Positions 9,297 through 18,988 of a stretch of DNA of 64,000 nucleotides are shown piece by piece. The translations under genes and the position numbers were made by a program. The DNA comes from Fuerstiella sp. (GTDB lineage: Bacteria; Planctomycetota; Planctomycetia; Planctomycetales; Planctomycetaceae). The notes beneath the pieces are model-generated. The model did not search any database and was not told where the DNA came from. It was given only the letters and a program-made list of their open reading frames with translations. The stretch lies in NCBI GenBank assembly GCA_029245955.1, contig JAQWOH010000025.1:62001-126000 (forward strand), read 5' to 3'. Numbering within the stretch: the stretch's first letter is position 1; the number at the start of each line of letters is the position of its first letter.

Positions 9297-9777
9297 TCTC
9301 ACATGTCAACCCGTCGACATCGCTTGCGAGTCGTATTGTCCCGCTGGCATGCCGGATTCGCCAGGCGGATCACGTTTACCGAGGCGGTGACTTCGAGGCA
9401 TTCGGCGCAGCTCTGATGCTCGGCATATGAGAGATTCTGCACTGGAAGACGTCCGGACGCGGGACATGTGCGCTGACGACTGTTATTTGGGGGGGCGATA
9501 CGATAAGCGGGTGAGTCTGCGGTTGGGGGGATCTCAAACCGGTTTAATGCCATATCCCCTTTCGCAGAGGAGATTGGCTGCGTATTTTATATGGGATTTA
9601 TTAATATTGACGTCTCCGGGCCTTGCGTTTTTCACGTTGGGTGGCGAGCCTGCGCGGTATGGGATAGCTGCGTGTTTCGCATCGGAATTCGGTGTGTGTA
9701 CGCAGGTTTCGGGTTTCAACGCCGATAAGGAATGGGGCGTTGCATAAAATTGCGCACCATTCCACGGAGGATCGAAA
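9297..9777. other. Leader region with a hairpin before the secreted protein
   Basis: About 480 bases after the pseudogene. It becomes AT-rich around 9590-9615, a plausible promoter zone. A 7-bp inverted repeat (CAACGCC 9717-9723, GGCGTTG 9736-9742) lies 36 bases before the start codon of the next gene and could form a 5' UTR hairpin. I see no gene. Confidence 0.35.
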
Positions 9778-11646
9778 ATGAAAACGTCTTCAGCATTATC
9801 AGTGCTGGTTCTTGTCTTTGCGGCGGCAGCAACTTGTCAGAATCGGCTGCATGCTTTTCAGGAACAGGACGTTCCCATCGCGGACACTTCCCCTGAAGCG
9901 AATCCTCTGGCTGGCGAAGGCCCCCCTGTCACGCGTGTGGCCACCGACGCTGCGCGCGTCGCAGCGATAGCCGGAGACGAAGCTGGCGGGAAAATTTCGG
10001 AGTTACTGCGTCAGCTGTTTGACTCAACCCTCAGCGATGACGTTCGTCTGGGGGCGGGTGTCCAGTTGTCTCAGATATCCGGAGAAATTGACGGTTCGGA
10101 CACGGTCCGTCGTTCTGCCAAGCGACAGCTGGATCGCAGGGTCCGAGTGGCGACCGCCGGAATTCAGGCTTTGAAAGACGGGGCAGCCGGTGTTGACGCA
10201 CGCCAGTTAGTCAATGACCTGTTGCTGCGAGCCTGCGTGGACTACGAAAACGGAAATCGGGATGCTCATGCCCAGGTGGTTCGTGCGAACTATGACTTGT
10301 TGCAGCAGTCGTATCCGGAGCTTTTTGCCGGCATCGCTCCTGTCGTGCTTGATGAGTACTTCAATTACAACCTGCATTTCACTCTGTCGGAACCTCTGCT
10401 GTCGCGAATTGTATCTGACTATCGGACGGAATCAGGACCGGTGGCCGACTGTATTCTCGGTGCGTGGGTCACGGGCAAGCAGGTAACGGAGACCATGGTA
10501 CGAGCCGATGTGAAACCGTCCGTTGGAACGGCTCGGTTTGACCTGGTTGTGGATGGTCGTACCAGCACCGATACGACGGGGCGAAAGTCTCCTGCGACGA
10601 TTTTTACAAAAGGCAACCACACCTTCACGATCAGCAAGCCGTTACTCTTTGACGGTTCCGGATTTTCAACAGAACACGCCAACATGGAAGTTGAAGTCAA
10701 CAATCGAACTGTTGGCGTGAGTACTAAGTACGATCGGATACCGATTCTGGGTGGAATTGCAAAAAGTATCGCCCGAAAGGAAGTTCAGAGGAAGCAGTAT
10801 CAGGCAGAGGGAATTGCGGCCAGAAAACTTGCCCAAAAGGCACTTCCGGTGTTCGAAAGTGAAGCCAACGATCAGTTAACGAAGGCCAACGACAGCATAG
10901 AGAAGAACCTGCTTCATAACCTGCGGGAACGCGGGATTGCTCCGGCCACCTACAGTGCCAGATCCAGCGAAACTCACTTTGCCGTCAGTTCCCGCACCAT
11001 GGCCGTGGGGAATCTGGCAGCGCCGAGGCCGCCCGGCAACCCGGCACCGCGCAAGGGGGTAGCGATTCAGCTGCACGAATCAACGATCAATGCAGCCATT
11101 GACGGATTGGGCATCGCCGGCGAAATGTCTGTCGAGGAGGTTATCGGAACGATCGAAACGGCGCTGAAGGATCTGCTGGATCGCGATATCAGCCTGAGTG
11201 ATTCGGAACAGATGGCCGATGACAATACCGATTTTGATTTTAGTGAGTCCGATCCGGTTCGTGTTCGCTTTGACGAGGGACAGGTCGTTTTCATCCTGCG
11301 GACGGGGTTTTATCAAAAAGATAAAGATCGTCGAGTTCCCCGACACGTCTTTGAGATTCCACTGGGCATCGAAGTGCGGGACGGAAGCTTGTTTCTGAGC
11401 GCACCAAGGACTGATCCTCGTGGTATACTTTCTTTGAGACCGCGTGCAATTGCAGGCAAGGGGTCTTTGCGGTCCGTCGCACAGGCTCGTGGAATTGCGA
11501 AGGAGATACTGGATAAAGCCTTTAAACAGCCAGTGACTGAACTTGACTCCACTCTCGATCTGGAACTTAAGGACCGTGAGAATCTAAAGCTTCAAATCAC
11601 ACAGCTTGAGATCACGGATGGCTGGGTGACACTTATTATGGAGTGA
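9778..11646 (+). CDS. Large secreted protein of unknown function
   Basis: A 622-residue protein with a signal peptide (LSVLVLVFAAAATC, cleavage probably near residue 25). Residues 30-130 look helical, with HEAT-like alternation. The middle is beta-rich (ARFDLVVDGRTSTDTTGRKS, FTKGNHTFTISKPLLFDG). A Lys/Glu/Gln-rich helix runs near 320-375, and the C-terminus alternates hydrophobic and polar residues to ITDGWVTLIME. It is probably periplasmic or surface-exposed. GGAGG at 9766-9770 gives a strong start. The next gene follows closely on the same strand. I do not recognise a family. Confidence 0.8.
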   Translation: MKTSSALSVLVLVFAAAATCQNRLHAFQEQDVPIADTSPEANPLAGEGPPVTRVATDAARVAAIAGDEAGGKISELLRQLFDSTLSDDVRLGAGVQLSQISGEIDGSDTVRRSAKRQLDRRVRVATAGIQALKDGAAGVDARQLVNDLLLRACVDYENGNRDAHAQVVRANYDLLQQSYPELFAGIAPVVLDEYFNYNLHFTLSEPLLSRIVSDYRTESGPVADCILGAWVTGKQVTETMVRADVKPSVGTARFDLVVDGRTSTDTTGRKSPATIFTKGNHTFTISKPLLFDGSGFSTEHANMEVEVNNRTVGVSTKYDRIPILGGIAKSIARKEVQRKQYQAEGIAARKLAQKALPVFESEANDQLTKANDSIEKNLLHNLRERGIAPATYSARSSETHFAVSSRTMAVGNLAAPRPPGNPAPRKGVAIQLHESTINAAIDGLGIAGEMSVEEVIGTIETALKDLLDRDISLSDSEQMADDNTDFDFSESDPVRVRFDEGQVVFILRTGFYQKDKDRRVPRHVFEIPLGIEVRDGSLFLSAPRTDPRGILSLRPRAIAGKGSLRSVAQARGIAKEILDKAFKQPVTELDSTLDLELKDRENLKLQITQLEITDGWVTLIME

Positions 11647-11711
11647 CCGGTCGGCAGGTCACAACCCCGTCCAGCCATGTGCACGCCACAATCTCCGCAG
11701 ACAGATGCTTT

Positions 11712-12173
11712 ATGCACCTGTTAAGACTGTTCTTAAGAATTGTGCTGCCGGCAGGACTGGTGACATCGGCTGTCTTTTGGATGGTGTCTCAGTGGGGCTT
11801 GGTTGTCGTCAGGCTGCCGTTACCGACGGGGAATCTGCATCTGCGAGCAGATCATGAAGGCTGGGTGTCGCAGATCGACAGTACACAGTCGATCAGGCAC
11901 CCGGAATTGGTGTTTCACGAACGCCCGCGGACAGCTGGTAGCTGGCAGGACTGGATGCAGGACCTGGCCCCGGTCTGGCTGGGGTCTGCGTGCGTCTATG
12001 CTGACTGGCAGGTTAGTACTTCGACGGGGACATGTCGTTTTCTGCTTGTCGGCGTCAAACACTACGTCGTGGTATTAATGTCCGCTGCGGCGGTGTGCAT
12101 GCTGATCAGATATGAGTCGCTTCAGAAGCGGAATGCAGTCGCCGCAGACCGCGTTGCTGAGATTGAGTCCTGA
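11712..12173 (+). CDS. Small two-helix membrane protein
   Basis: About 153 residues: an N-terminal membrane helix (LRIVLPAGLVTSAVFWMV), an extracytoplasmic segment of roughly 80 residues rich in Trp, and a second helix (YVVVLMSAAAVCMLIRYE) near the C-terminus. The frame is open to a GTG at 11643 that overlaps the stop region of the preceding gene, but the ATG at 11712 places the first helix close to the N-terminus, so I prefer it. It probably forms an operon with the secreted protein upstream. Function unknown. Confidence 0.55.
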   Translation: MHLLRLFLRIVLPAGLVTSAVFWMVSQWGLVVVRLPLPTGNLHLRADHEGWVSQIDSTQSIRHPELVFHERPRTAGSWQDWMQDLAPVWLGSACVYADWQVSTSTGTCRFLLVGVKHYVVVLMSAAAVCMLIRYESLQKRNAVAADRVAEIES

Positions 12174-12425
12174 GCCAGGCGACCGGGGTAATGTTCCTCG
12201 ATCCAGTGAGCCCCCAGGAGTGTCCCGATTCGGGAAGCCGACATCTTCCTTAACAGGAACTGGTCATGTTTGGCGCTAATTGGATAATGACTCGACATCG
12301 TTCATCTTTACCATTGCCATACTTCCAGTTGGCAATGACACAGAGCATACTGCCGCCATGTTTTCGAGCCATTCGCTCTGCGACCGGCGGCACCATGATG
12401 CGACGACGAACTGAATGTCTAAAAA

Positions 12426-13157
12426 ATGCTTGAACTGCGAAATCCACACAGTGTCCTGGCCGCTCTGGCCGTGCGACCCAAGGCTGTGCGTTCTGTGCGT
12501 GTTAGTTCACACCAGACAGGGACGCCGTGGGATGACGTTGCAAGAGTTGCGGCGTCGAAGTCGATAACGGTTTCGGTTGGGCGAGCAGAGTCGGGGCCGA
12601 GTCATCGTCGTGATACGGAACGGACTGGCGCAGGGTCTGCCAGGATAGAGCCGCCGTCGCCCGTGCCCCTGGGTACACTCTGGAAGTCGGTTCCGTCATC
12701 AGAGGCCGAATACGGTATCTGGCTCGCGCTGGACCAGGTTCAGGACCCTCAGAATCTGGGAGCCATTTTTCGACTGGCCGGTTTCTTTGGTGTACGGGGA
12801 ATCGTTCTGACGAAAGACAAGAGCGCACCGGTGAACGCAACGGTTTGCGATGTCGCGACGGGCGGAGTGGAGCACGTGCCTTTTGCTCTTGTCTCCAATC
12901 TCACACAGGCATTGCTGCAGGCCAGGAAGGCAGATCTCTGGACTCTGGGCACCTGCGAGCGATCTGACTCCAGTATTCGCGATGTGCGGGCGGATCGGCA
13001 CTGGCTTCTGGTCATGGGCAACGAAGGTGACGGCCTTCGCCGACTCACGCGTAAAACGTGTGACAGTCTTGTCTCACTGCCAGCTATCGGTCGGGTTCCG
13101 TCACTGAATGTGGCCGCCGCGACATCGGCCTGTCTGACAGCGCTGACGATGAAGTAA
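12426..13157 (+). CDS. SPOUT-family RNA 2'-O-methyltransferase (TrmH/RlmB type)
   Basis: A 243-residue SPOUT methyltransferase that would methylate ribose 2'-OH in tRNA or rRNA using S-adenosylmethionine. The three knot motifs are clear: DQVQDPQNLGAIFRLAGFFG at about 103-122 (with Asn110 and Arg116), LLVMGNEGDGLRR at 195-206, and LPAIGRVPSLNVAAATSA at 218-235. The N-terminal part resembles a shortened substrate-binding domain, with a variable segment at 50-85 that looks unstructured. Which RNA is modified cannot be told, so I give no symbol. It converges on the PSCyt pseudogene with 53 bases between stops. Confidence 0.85.
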   Translation: MLELRNPHSVLAALAVRPKAVRSVRVSSHQTGTPWDDVARVAASKSITVSVGRAESGPSHRRDTERTGAGSARIEPPSPVPLGTLWKSVPSSEAEYGIWLALDQVQDPQNLGAIFRLAGFFGVRGIVLTKDKSAPVNATVCDVATGGVEHVPFALVSNLTQALLQARKADLWTLGTCERSDSSIRDVRADRHWLLVMGNEGDGLRRLTRKTCDSLVSLPAIGRVPSLNVAAATSACLTALTMK

Positions 13158-13210
13158 GTCGCAGTCTGCGTTCGGCACTTCGCATGGTACGGCAACGCCA
13201 GTCTGAGCAG

Positions 13211-15602
13211 TCAATCGACGTACAGGAATTCATTACTCATCATCAATGATTGAGCAACCAGGGGCCACAGGCTGCCGAGACGGTCCGGACGTTTGATCTT
13301 TGCAGTCATGCGTCGCTGCCGATTCGCGAACAGAAGCACTCGTCCGACTTCAGCACCGGCGTGAGTTCGCTGCAGCAGGCGTTCAGACAACCATGAAATA
13401 CGACGCCGATCGTCTGTAATGGATTGGAAGTCTTTAAGCTCTGTGACAAAAACAGACTGGTCGATGACGAAGGGCGAATTCATCGTAAACAGCGTCTGTG
13501 GTGCAACGATGCTTTCGCCGCGATCGGGTTGGGTCTGCATAGGGGAGGGAAAGTCGAAGACGGGGAGGGAAAGTCGAAGACCCGAAGTGTCGGGTCCAGG
13601 TTGAAGCGGTTTACGAAACCGTAAACTGCTCGCCGCTTCATATACTTCTGTCCCCAGAATTGATCGGCGTGTCTTCCGGGTGTGTGATCCAGCTGACCGG
13701 ACACCGCCAGCAGGGTGTCACGTGTCGCTTCAATGGACAGTCGTTTCCGATTTGCCCGCCACAGCAGAACGTTTTCCGGATCCACGGCGGCCATATTCTT
13801 ACGCTGGCCGCTGTGCTGCTGATAGACACGTGACAAAACAATTTTCTGCACGAGATTCCTTGTTGACCAGCCACTGGTAATGAAATCGGCAGTCAGCCAG
13901 TCCAGCAGTTCCGGATGCGACGGTGGTTCGCCCTGCAGACCGAAGTTGGAAGGCGTGTTGACCAGGTGGGAACCCATCAGGAAGCCCCAGACACGATTCA
14001 CAAATACTCGCGCTGTGAGAGGATTCTGGGGCGAAACGATTTTTTCGGCAAGTTCCAGTCGCCCGCTGTTCCTGTCTGTAAACGGAGTCTGGCTTTCGTC
14101 GAGCACTTTCAGGAACCGTCGGGCGGTCTGCTGACCACGGTTTTGGGGATCGCCTCGCAGAAAGACGAACGGTGACACCGGTTGTGCATTCTCTTTCACT
14201 GTCATGGTGTGGGCGGGGCCCCCGGCGGGGGATGTCAGAAGTTCGGCCAGTTCGGTCTCCCGAAGCTTCTGTGCAATCGACCGATTGTTGTTGCCGGCCT
14301 TCTTCGTGCCAGCTCCGCTGATCTTTGCGTCGATCACCGCTCGTTTCTGCAGATAGTCCTGATGGTCGGCTTTGGTCGGGGAGTAACGCGCCAGCAGTGG
14401 CTGTCGTTTTTCATCGAGCGGGGCAATTCTGGTGACGGAGGCGAAGACACCGTGCAGCGAATAATAGTCAATGGTCGGCACCGGTTCGTACTTGTGGTCA
14501 TGACATCGTGCGCAGGCGACAGTGATCCCCATCAGCCCGCGGGTGGGGACGTCAATCCAGTCGCCAATTGTGTCCGCCCGATTGCGCTGAACATGCGGAC
14601 CGATCGTTAGAAAACCGATGGCTGCCTGTTCTGCGTCGTCTGCTGCGAAGCCCATCAGATTCACTGCCAGCTGTTCTCGAATGAACTGGTTCACCGGCTT
14701 GTCATCATTGAACGCATCGATGACGTAGTCTCGGTGTGTGAATGCGAACGGGAAGTAATGGGGCGTTTTTGTATCCGGTCGATAAACGCTGTCTGTATCT
14801 GCATATCGGGCCACGTCCAGCCACATTCGTCCGATGTATGCTCCGAACGTTTGGTCATTCAACAGGTGTTCCACCGTTCGAGCTATTGTTGCCGGGCCGT
14901 CCTGCTCAAATTCCACGGAAAAGTGTTCTGTGGCCGTCCACGAGGGAGGGAGTCCGGTGAGATCGTAATTCAGTCGTCTGAACAAAGTTCGTGAATCTGC
15001 CGGCTGGGACGGCGTCAGCTTGTTCCGGGCGAGTGCGGCGTAGACGAAGCGGTCGATCGTGGACTTGTTCCAGTCGTCGTTGGCCGTTTCCGGCGGATCA
15101 ATGACTCTGACCGGCCGAAACGCCAGTGATCGACTGCATTCCGAAACAGCAATTGCTGATCGCCCAGCTGTGAAAATGCGGATTCAGCAACGCCCACACG
15201 AGGCCCCGGCGCGCCGCGGCGAATTCACGTGGTCAGTAATTCGATTTGGGGGCCTGTCAACTGGACATCCGGCGGCATCAGCAAAGTGTCGCTTGTGTGG
15301 CGGATCGCAGCAATCAGGAGAGACGACTGAGGCTCACCCGGGACCACCGCTTTCCCCGTATTTCCGCCCTGTAACCAACCGCGTTCACGGTCGAACAGCA
15401 AGCCACCTTTACGGGTGCCGGCCTGTTCTGAATGGCATTCGTAGCAGTATTCGATCAGCAATGGGCGAATGCGACGTTCAAAGATCTCTGTCCCGCTGTC
15501 GGCTTCGCACACGTTCACGAATGTTATCAACAACACCGATACTGCCAGGAATCCTGCAGCTCGCATTAACAGTCGTCGGTACCCGATTAAGTCTGTCACC
15601 AT
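13211..15602 (-). pseudogene. PSCyt-type DUF1549/DUF1553 protein, broken by three lesions
   Basis: Read leftwards, this is a planctomycete cytochrome-like protein: a signal peptide, the haem-type motif CYECHSEQ, then the DUF1549 part (FRRLNYDLTGLPPSW, CARCHDHKYEPVPTIDYYSL) and the DUF1553 part (VFVNRVWGFLMGSHLV, SRVYQQHSGQR, APQTLFTMNSPFVIDQ). Lesion 1 is TGA at 15225-15227 where the frame predicts Trp (LLTT-stop-IRRGAPGPR). Lesion 2 is a one-base loss near 15113, between HWRF and RPVRVIDPPE. Lesion 3 is a 20-bp tandem duplication at 13542-13581 that shifts FDFPSP away from MQTQPDRGESIV. Undoing all three gives one frame of 790 residues, normal for the family. The rest is well conserved, so inactivation looks recent. 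No DUF1501 partner follows it. Confidence 0.9.
13542..13581. repeat. 20-bp perfect tandem duplication inside the PSCyt pseudogene
   Basis: The same 20 bases (starting GGGGAGGGAAAG) occur at 13542-13561 and again at 13562-13581 with no mismatch. Twenty is not a multiple of three, and removing one copy joins the upstream frame exactly to the downstream one. It is the simplest cause of the C-terminal frameshift. Confidence 0.95.
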
Positions 15603-15994
15603 GGAGGCCAGGACTTCCTGCCGAGAATTTCATCGTAACCGGACTATAGTCACCATTGGGAGTGACAACACGGCTGCAGAACTGCCTGCATGCTCCACAA
15701 TTGATACACGTCCTGTTTGGGCAACATTTCTGCCGCCAGGGGCGACAGATTGTATGTCACGGAACGTTAAGGAGAATGTGCCTGTTTGTTGTTTTGTGTC
15801 AACAACGAATTTTCCGGGCGGAGCAGGGGAAACCTTCCGACCAGTCAGAACACTGGGCATGCGGTGATTCCCCGAAAGGAACCCCGTTTTTGTTTTCTTT
15901 TGGCGCGGAGAGTGCGTTTAGCCGGAGGCAACAGGGGCAACACACAAGAGTGCCTCAATCTCCTCATCCCAAATAAGAATAAGGGAACAAACAG
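15603..15994. other. Intergenic region before the pilin-like gene
   Basis: About 390 bases between the PSCyt pseudogene start and the pilin-like gene, which diverge. Besides the possible sigma-54 site at 15901-15916, I see an AGGGA ribosome site just before 15995. No gene is supported. Confidence 0.4.
15901..15916 (+). promoter_or_regulatory. Possible sigma-54 promoter of the pilin-like gene
   Basis: TGGCGCGGAGAGTGCG keeps the GG and GC dinucleotides of the -24/-12 consensus at the right spacing (TGGCACG-N4-TTGCW) but differs at three other positions. It lies about 80 bases before the start codon. Sigma-54 control is known for several type IV pilin genes. This is a weak match. Confidence 0.25.
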
Positions 15995-16318
15995 ATGTTG
16001 AAGAATCTTTGGAGCGACGAATCCGGTGTTATCCTTTCAGCTGAGATCGTACTGGTTGGTACGATTCTGGTTCTGGGCATGATCGTTGGACTGGTTGAAC
16101 TGCAGTGTGCCGTTGTGGGTGAACTCAGCGACCTTGGCGATGCTTTCGGTAACCTGGACCAGAGCTATGAGACCAGCACAATCACGTCACGTAAGAGCTC
16201 CGGGGGCAACGGTGTCAAGGCCTCAACTTCCGGCGCAAGATACAATGATAAACCCGATGAATGTGACTGCAACGCAATCATCGTGTGTGCGAAGAACAGA
16301 GGTGAAAAGCGGATCTGA
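15995..16318 (+). CDS. Pilin-like small membrane protein
   Basis: 107 residues starting MLKNLWSDESGVILSAEIVL, followed by a 25-residue hydrophobic helix (VGTILVLGMIVGLVEL). The pattern of a short basic N-terminus, DESG, a Glu about five residues into the hydrophobic segment and one long helix resembles Flp/Tad or type IV pilins, in which prepilin peptidase cuts after Gly. The soluble part is Ser/Gly-rich with a late Cys-rich DECDCNAIIVC stretch. No tad or pil genes are nearby. It has an AGGGA site upstream and its own strong terminator, so it is probably a single, well-expressed gene. Confidence 0.65.
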   Translation: MLKNLWSDESGVILSAEIVLVGTILVLGMIVGLVELQCAVVGELSDLGDAFGNLDQSYETSTITSRKSSGGNGVKASTSGARYNDKPDECDCNAIIVCAKNRGEKRI

Positions 16319-16348
16319 GCAGACTCGCTGCTAACTGAGCAAAGACGA

Positions 16349-16387
16349 ACCTGTGTCAGCACCGTTATTGCTGACGCAGGTCTTTTT
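16349..16387 (+). terminator. Intrinsic terminator after the pilin-like gene
   Basis: Thirteen-base arms (ACCTGTGTCAGCA 16349-16361, TGCTGACGCAGGT 16369-16381) pair with one G-U wobble around a 7-base loop and run into a T-tract (TCTTTTT). It is the strongest terminator in the window and lies 30 bases past the stop codon. Confidence 0.9.
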
Positions 16388-16570
16388 ATGCGCTGTACTG
16401 CCGGAAGAAACGTGTGATCGCCAGTTTTCTAATGGGGCGGCTGTAACACGCAAACGGCGTTTTCCGGTTGACTGTTCCGATTTCGTGCAGCGGCCGGCCC
16501 CCGGGATTCTTTCAGTGTGATAGATGTATGTTCTGCCAGTCTCTGCGATACATGCAGTCTGTAAGACAGA

Positions 16571-18526
16571 TCATGCTGTTTCTACGGACTGGTGTCCCTT
16601 TGTCATGAGCGACACGACGATCAGCGTAAGGAATCCGAGTGGGATGGTGACGATGCCCGGTTGTGTGAACGGCGTCCACGCGTCCTGTGCCGGCAGGCCG
16701 TAGACGGTTTCAAATGTGTCGCTGCTGAGCAGAATCCAGCCGAGCGAACTGACCATCCCCACCAGGATTGCAGCGATGACTCCCTGGCTTGTGACACGTT
16801 TCCAGAACAGGATCATCACCAGCGCTGGCAGGTTGGCGGATGCTGCCACACTGAACGCCCAGCCGACAAGATATCCGACGTTGATGCCTTCAAACAGAAT
16901 TCCCAGCACAATCGCGATGGCTCCCACGATCACGGATGAAATCTTTGCAACGCGTACCTTCTCATGGTCGCTCATTTCCCAGCCAAATGAGCTGCTCAGC
17001 AGATCATGAGTCACAGCGCCCGCAGACGCCAGAATCAATCCGCTGACGGTTCCCAATACGGTTGTGAAGGCGATCGCGGAAATCGCGGCGAACAGCCAGG
17101 TATTCATGCTCTTGGCCAGTAGTGGAGCGGCCATGTTGCTGTCAGTCACATCCATGGCCCCGCTGGTCATGGCTCCCAGGCCCAGATACAGCGTCAGCAC
17201 ATAGAAAAAACCGATGCTGGCGATCCCCACGATTGTGCTTTTGCGAGCACTGCTTTCGTCTTTAACGGTGTAGTAGCGAATCAGGATGTGGGGCAGGGAT
17301 GCTGTGCCGCAGAACAACGCCAGCATCAAAGACAGGAAGTTCAGTTTGCCCTTAATATCATCGCCGCGGATGCCGGCAAACTTGGGGTGTTCACCGGGCC
17401 GCAGAACTTCCGAGCCTGGTGTGGTCTTCGGGTAGTAGACGGTCGTCGTGGAGCCGTCAGCTGCCTTCACTTTTTCGTTGCGCCATACGACAACTTCGCT
17501 CTGCTGCATGGTGCGGAAAAAACCCGGCATGCTCAGCGGCCCGGTTTTCTGCTGGCCGTCCGGGAGTGATTTTACCCAGCCCACTGGATGCAACTGCGGT
17601 TCACCCGCCTTGATGCCTTTTTCAAGCCCGTTGACCAGGTCCGGCTGGCCGTTTTGTGCCACACGAGTTTGAGCTTCGACCAGAGTCACATTGGCGGCGT
17701 TATTCGTTTCTTCGACCAGCCATGCCGTAACTTGTCCTGTGTCTGCCTGCTTAAGACGCACAAACTCGTGCTTCGTTTCTGCCCATGATCCGTCTCGCGG
17801 CAGTACGTCCCAGCCGCTCATTGCCGCCAGCGGCCCTGGCGAGTCGATGTCCTGTCGCAGTACGCTGATTCGTCGGAATTCGTGCCCGTCACCACCACCG
17901 GATTTGACTTCAAATCCCCGTTCCAGAATCATCCATGTCAGAATGGCACTGAAGACCACCAGCAGCGATCCTTTCAGAAACTGTACCCATGTTGTCGAAA
18001 CCATTCCGGCCGTCACGACGATCATGATCACCACGGCACCAACAATCAAAACGCCGACCCAGTGGTCAAACCCAAGCAGTGGTTGCACCAGAACTCCGGC
18101 ACCCACCATTTGCGGAATCAGGTAGAAAATGCTGACGACCAGAGTGCTGATGCCGGCGGCGAACTTGATTCCCCTGTTGTTGAATTTTGCGTCCAGTGCA
18201 TCGGCAAACGTAAACTTGCCCAGCCGCTTCATCGGCTCTGCAACCACGAACAGCGCAACGATCCAGCCAGCCAGAAATCCGATGGAATACAGGAATCCGT
18301 CGTAGCCGTAGAAGGCAATCATCCCGCAGATGCCCAGGAATGATGCGGCGGACAGGTAGTCACCAGCGAACGCAATACCGTTAACGAACCAGGGAATTTG
18401 CCCGTGTGCCGCAAAGTAACCAGCGGATGACTGGGCTTTTCGGCCCAGCCAGAAACTCAGCCCGAGCGTAAATCCGACGAACAACAGAAACAACACAACC
18501 GCTTCAGTGGCAGCTTCGTAGATCAT
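16571..18526 (-). CDS. actP: Sodium/solute symporter, cation-acetate type
   Basis: A 651-residue SSS-family symporter closest to acetate permease ActP. It has about 13 membrane helices. Landmarks are SSAGYFAAHGQIPWFVNGIA, FAGDYLSAASFLGICGMIAF, LIPQMVGAGVLVQPLLG and GTASLPHILIRYYTVKDE. The odd part is a hydrophilic loop at residues 202-394 between two helices, rich in charged residues and Gly. At about 190 residues it is clearly longer than the matching loop of E. coli ActP, and it makes the protein about 100 residues longer. The start overlaps the DUF485 stop by four bases, so the two are co-translated. The substrate is inferred from the family and DUF485 partner; lactate or pyruvate are alternatives. 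Confidence 0.82.
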   Translation of the reverse strand: MIYEAATEAVVLFLLFVGFTLGLSFWLGRKAQSSAGYFAAHGQIPWFVNGIAFAGDYLSAASFLGICGMIAFYGYDGFLYSIGFLAGWIVALFVVAEPMKRLGKFTFADALDAKFNNRGIKFAAGISTLVVSIFYLIPQMVGAGVLVQPLLGFDHWVGVLIVGAVVIMIVVTAGMVSTTWVQFLKGSLLVVFSAILTWMILERGFEVKSGGGDGHEFRRISVLRQDIDSPGPLAAMSGWDVLPRDGSWAETKHEFVRLKQADTGQVTAWLVEETNNAANVTLVEAQTRVAQNGQPDLVNGLEKGIKAGEPQLHPVGWVKSLPDGQQKTGPLSMPGFFRTMQQSEVVVWRNEKVKAADGSTTTVYYPKTTPGSEVLRPGEHPKFAGIRGDDIKGKLNFLSLMLALFCGTASLPHILIRYYTVKDESSARKSTIVGIASIGFFYVLTLYLGLGAMTSGAMDVTDSNMAAPLLAKSMNTWLFAAISAIAFTTVLGTVSGLILASAGAVTHDLLSSSFGWEMSDHEKVRVAKISSVIVGAIAIVLGILFEGINVGYLVGWAFSVAASANLPALVMILFWKRVTSQGVIAAILVGMVSSLGWILLSSDTFETVYGLPAQDAWTPFTQPGIVTIPLGFLTLIVVSLMTKGHQSVETA

Positions 18527-18816
18527 TGGGCGTCCTCCTGTGTTGAAGCTGCAGAGGCACCCTTAGCGTTTGCTGATTGTCCGGCTGCGGAGTCAGACGC
18601 TGCCGATTCTCCCTGGCACAACGCTCCGTAGAGCAGGGCCATGACCAGTGCTCCGACAATCAAGGCAAAGCCGTACAGGATGGCAAGGTTTATGCCGGCC
18701 AGCGGAGTCGTTTCCATCGTGGCCGGAGAGAATGCCGCCAGCAGAACAAAGCCGCCATACAACAACAAATACACACAAAATAATTGCAGCCCCAGCCGGG
18801 CATTTCTGGATTCCAT
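18523..18816 (-). CDS. DUF485 inner-membrane protein, symporter partner
   Basis: A 97-residue protein with two hydrophobic helices (LQLFCVYLLLYGGFVLLAAF and AILYGFALIVGALVMALLYG) as in the DUF485/YjcH family, which is typically encoded directly before acetate-type symporters. The Ala/Ser-rich C-terminal tail of about 30 residues is variable. I chose ATG 18816 because GAGGGG lies just upstream; an earlier in-frame start at 18864 lacks one. Its TGA overlaps the symporter ATG. It probably assists the symporter; its exact role in the family is not settled. Confidence 0.8.
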   Translation of the reverse strand: MESRNARLGLQLFCVYLLLYGGFVLLAAFSPATMETTPLAGINLAILYGFALIVGALVMALLYGALCQGESAASDSAAGQSANAKGASAASTQEDAQ

Positions 18817-18988
18817 AAGACCCCTCGATGATATCGCATATTCTGAACGACGAATCGTGACCACAACCGCGCGCCATTGAGCGTTCGGTCATCAGTCAAG
18901 TACACAGTTATAAAGAAAACGAAGACGGATGTAGAGCCATGCAGTCTCAAGTCCGGTTTCCGAGCGATTTGTCGGCTGTCAGATCAAT

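Noticed and set aside
12250..12447. A 65-codon minus-strand frame with normal-looking composition (VPPVAERMARKHGGSMLCVI).
   Set aside because: No start signal or known family, and its upstream end overlaps the methyltransferase start. It may be a relic; a protein search would decide.
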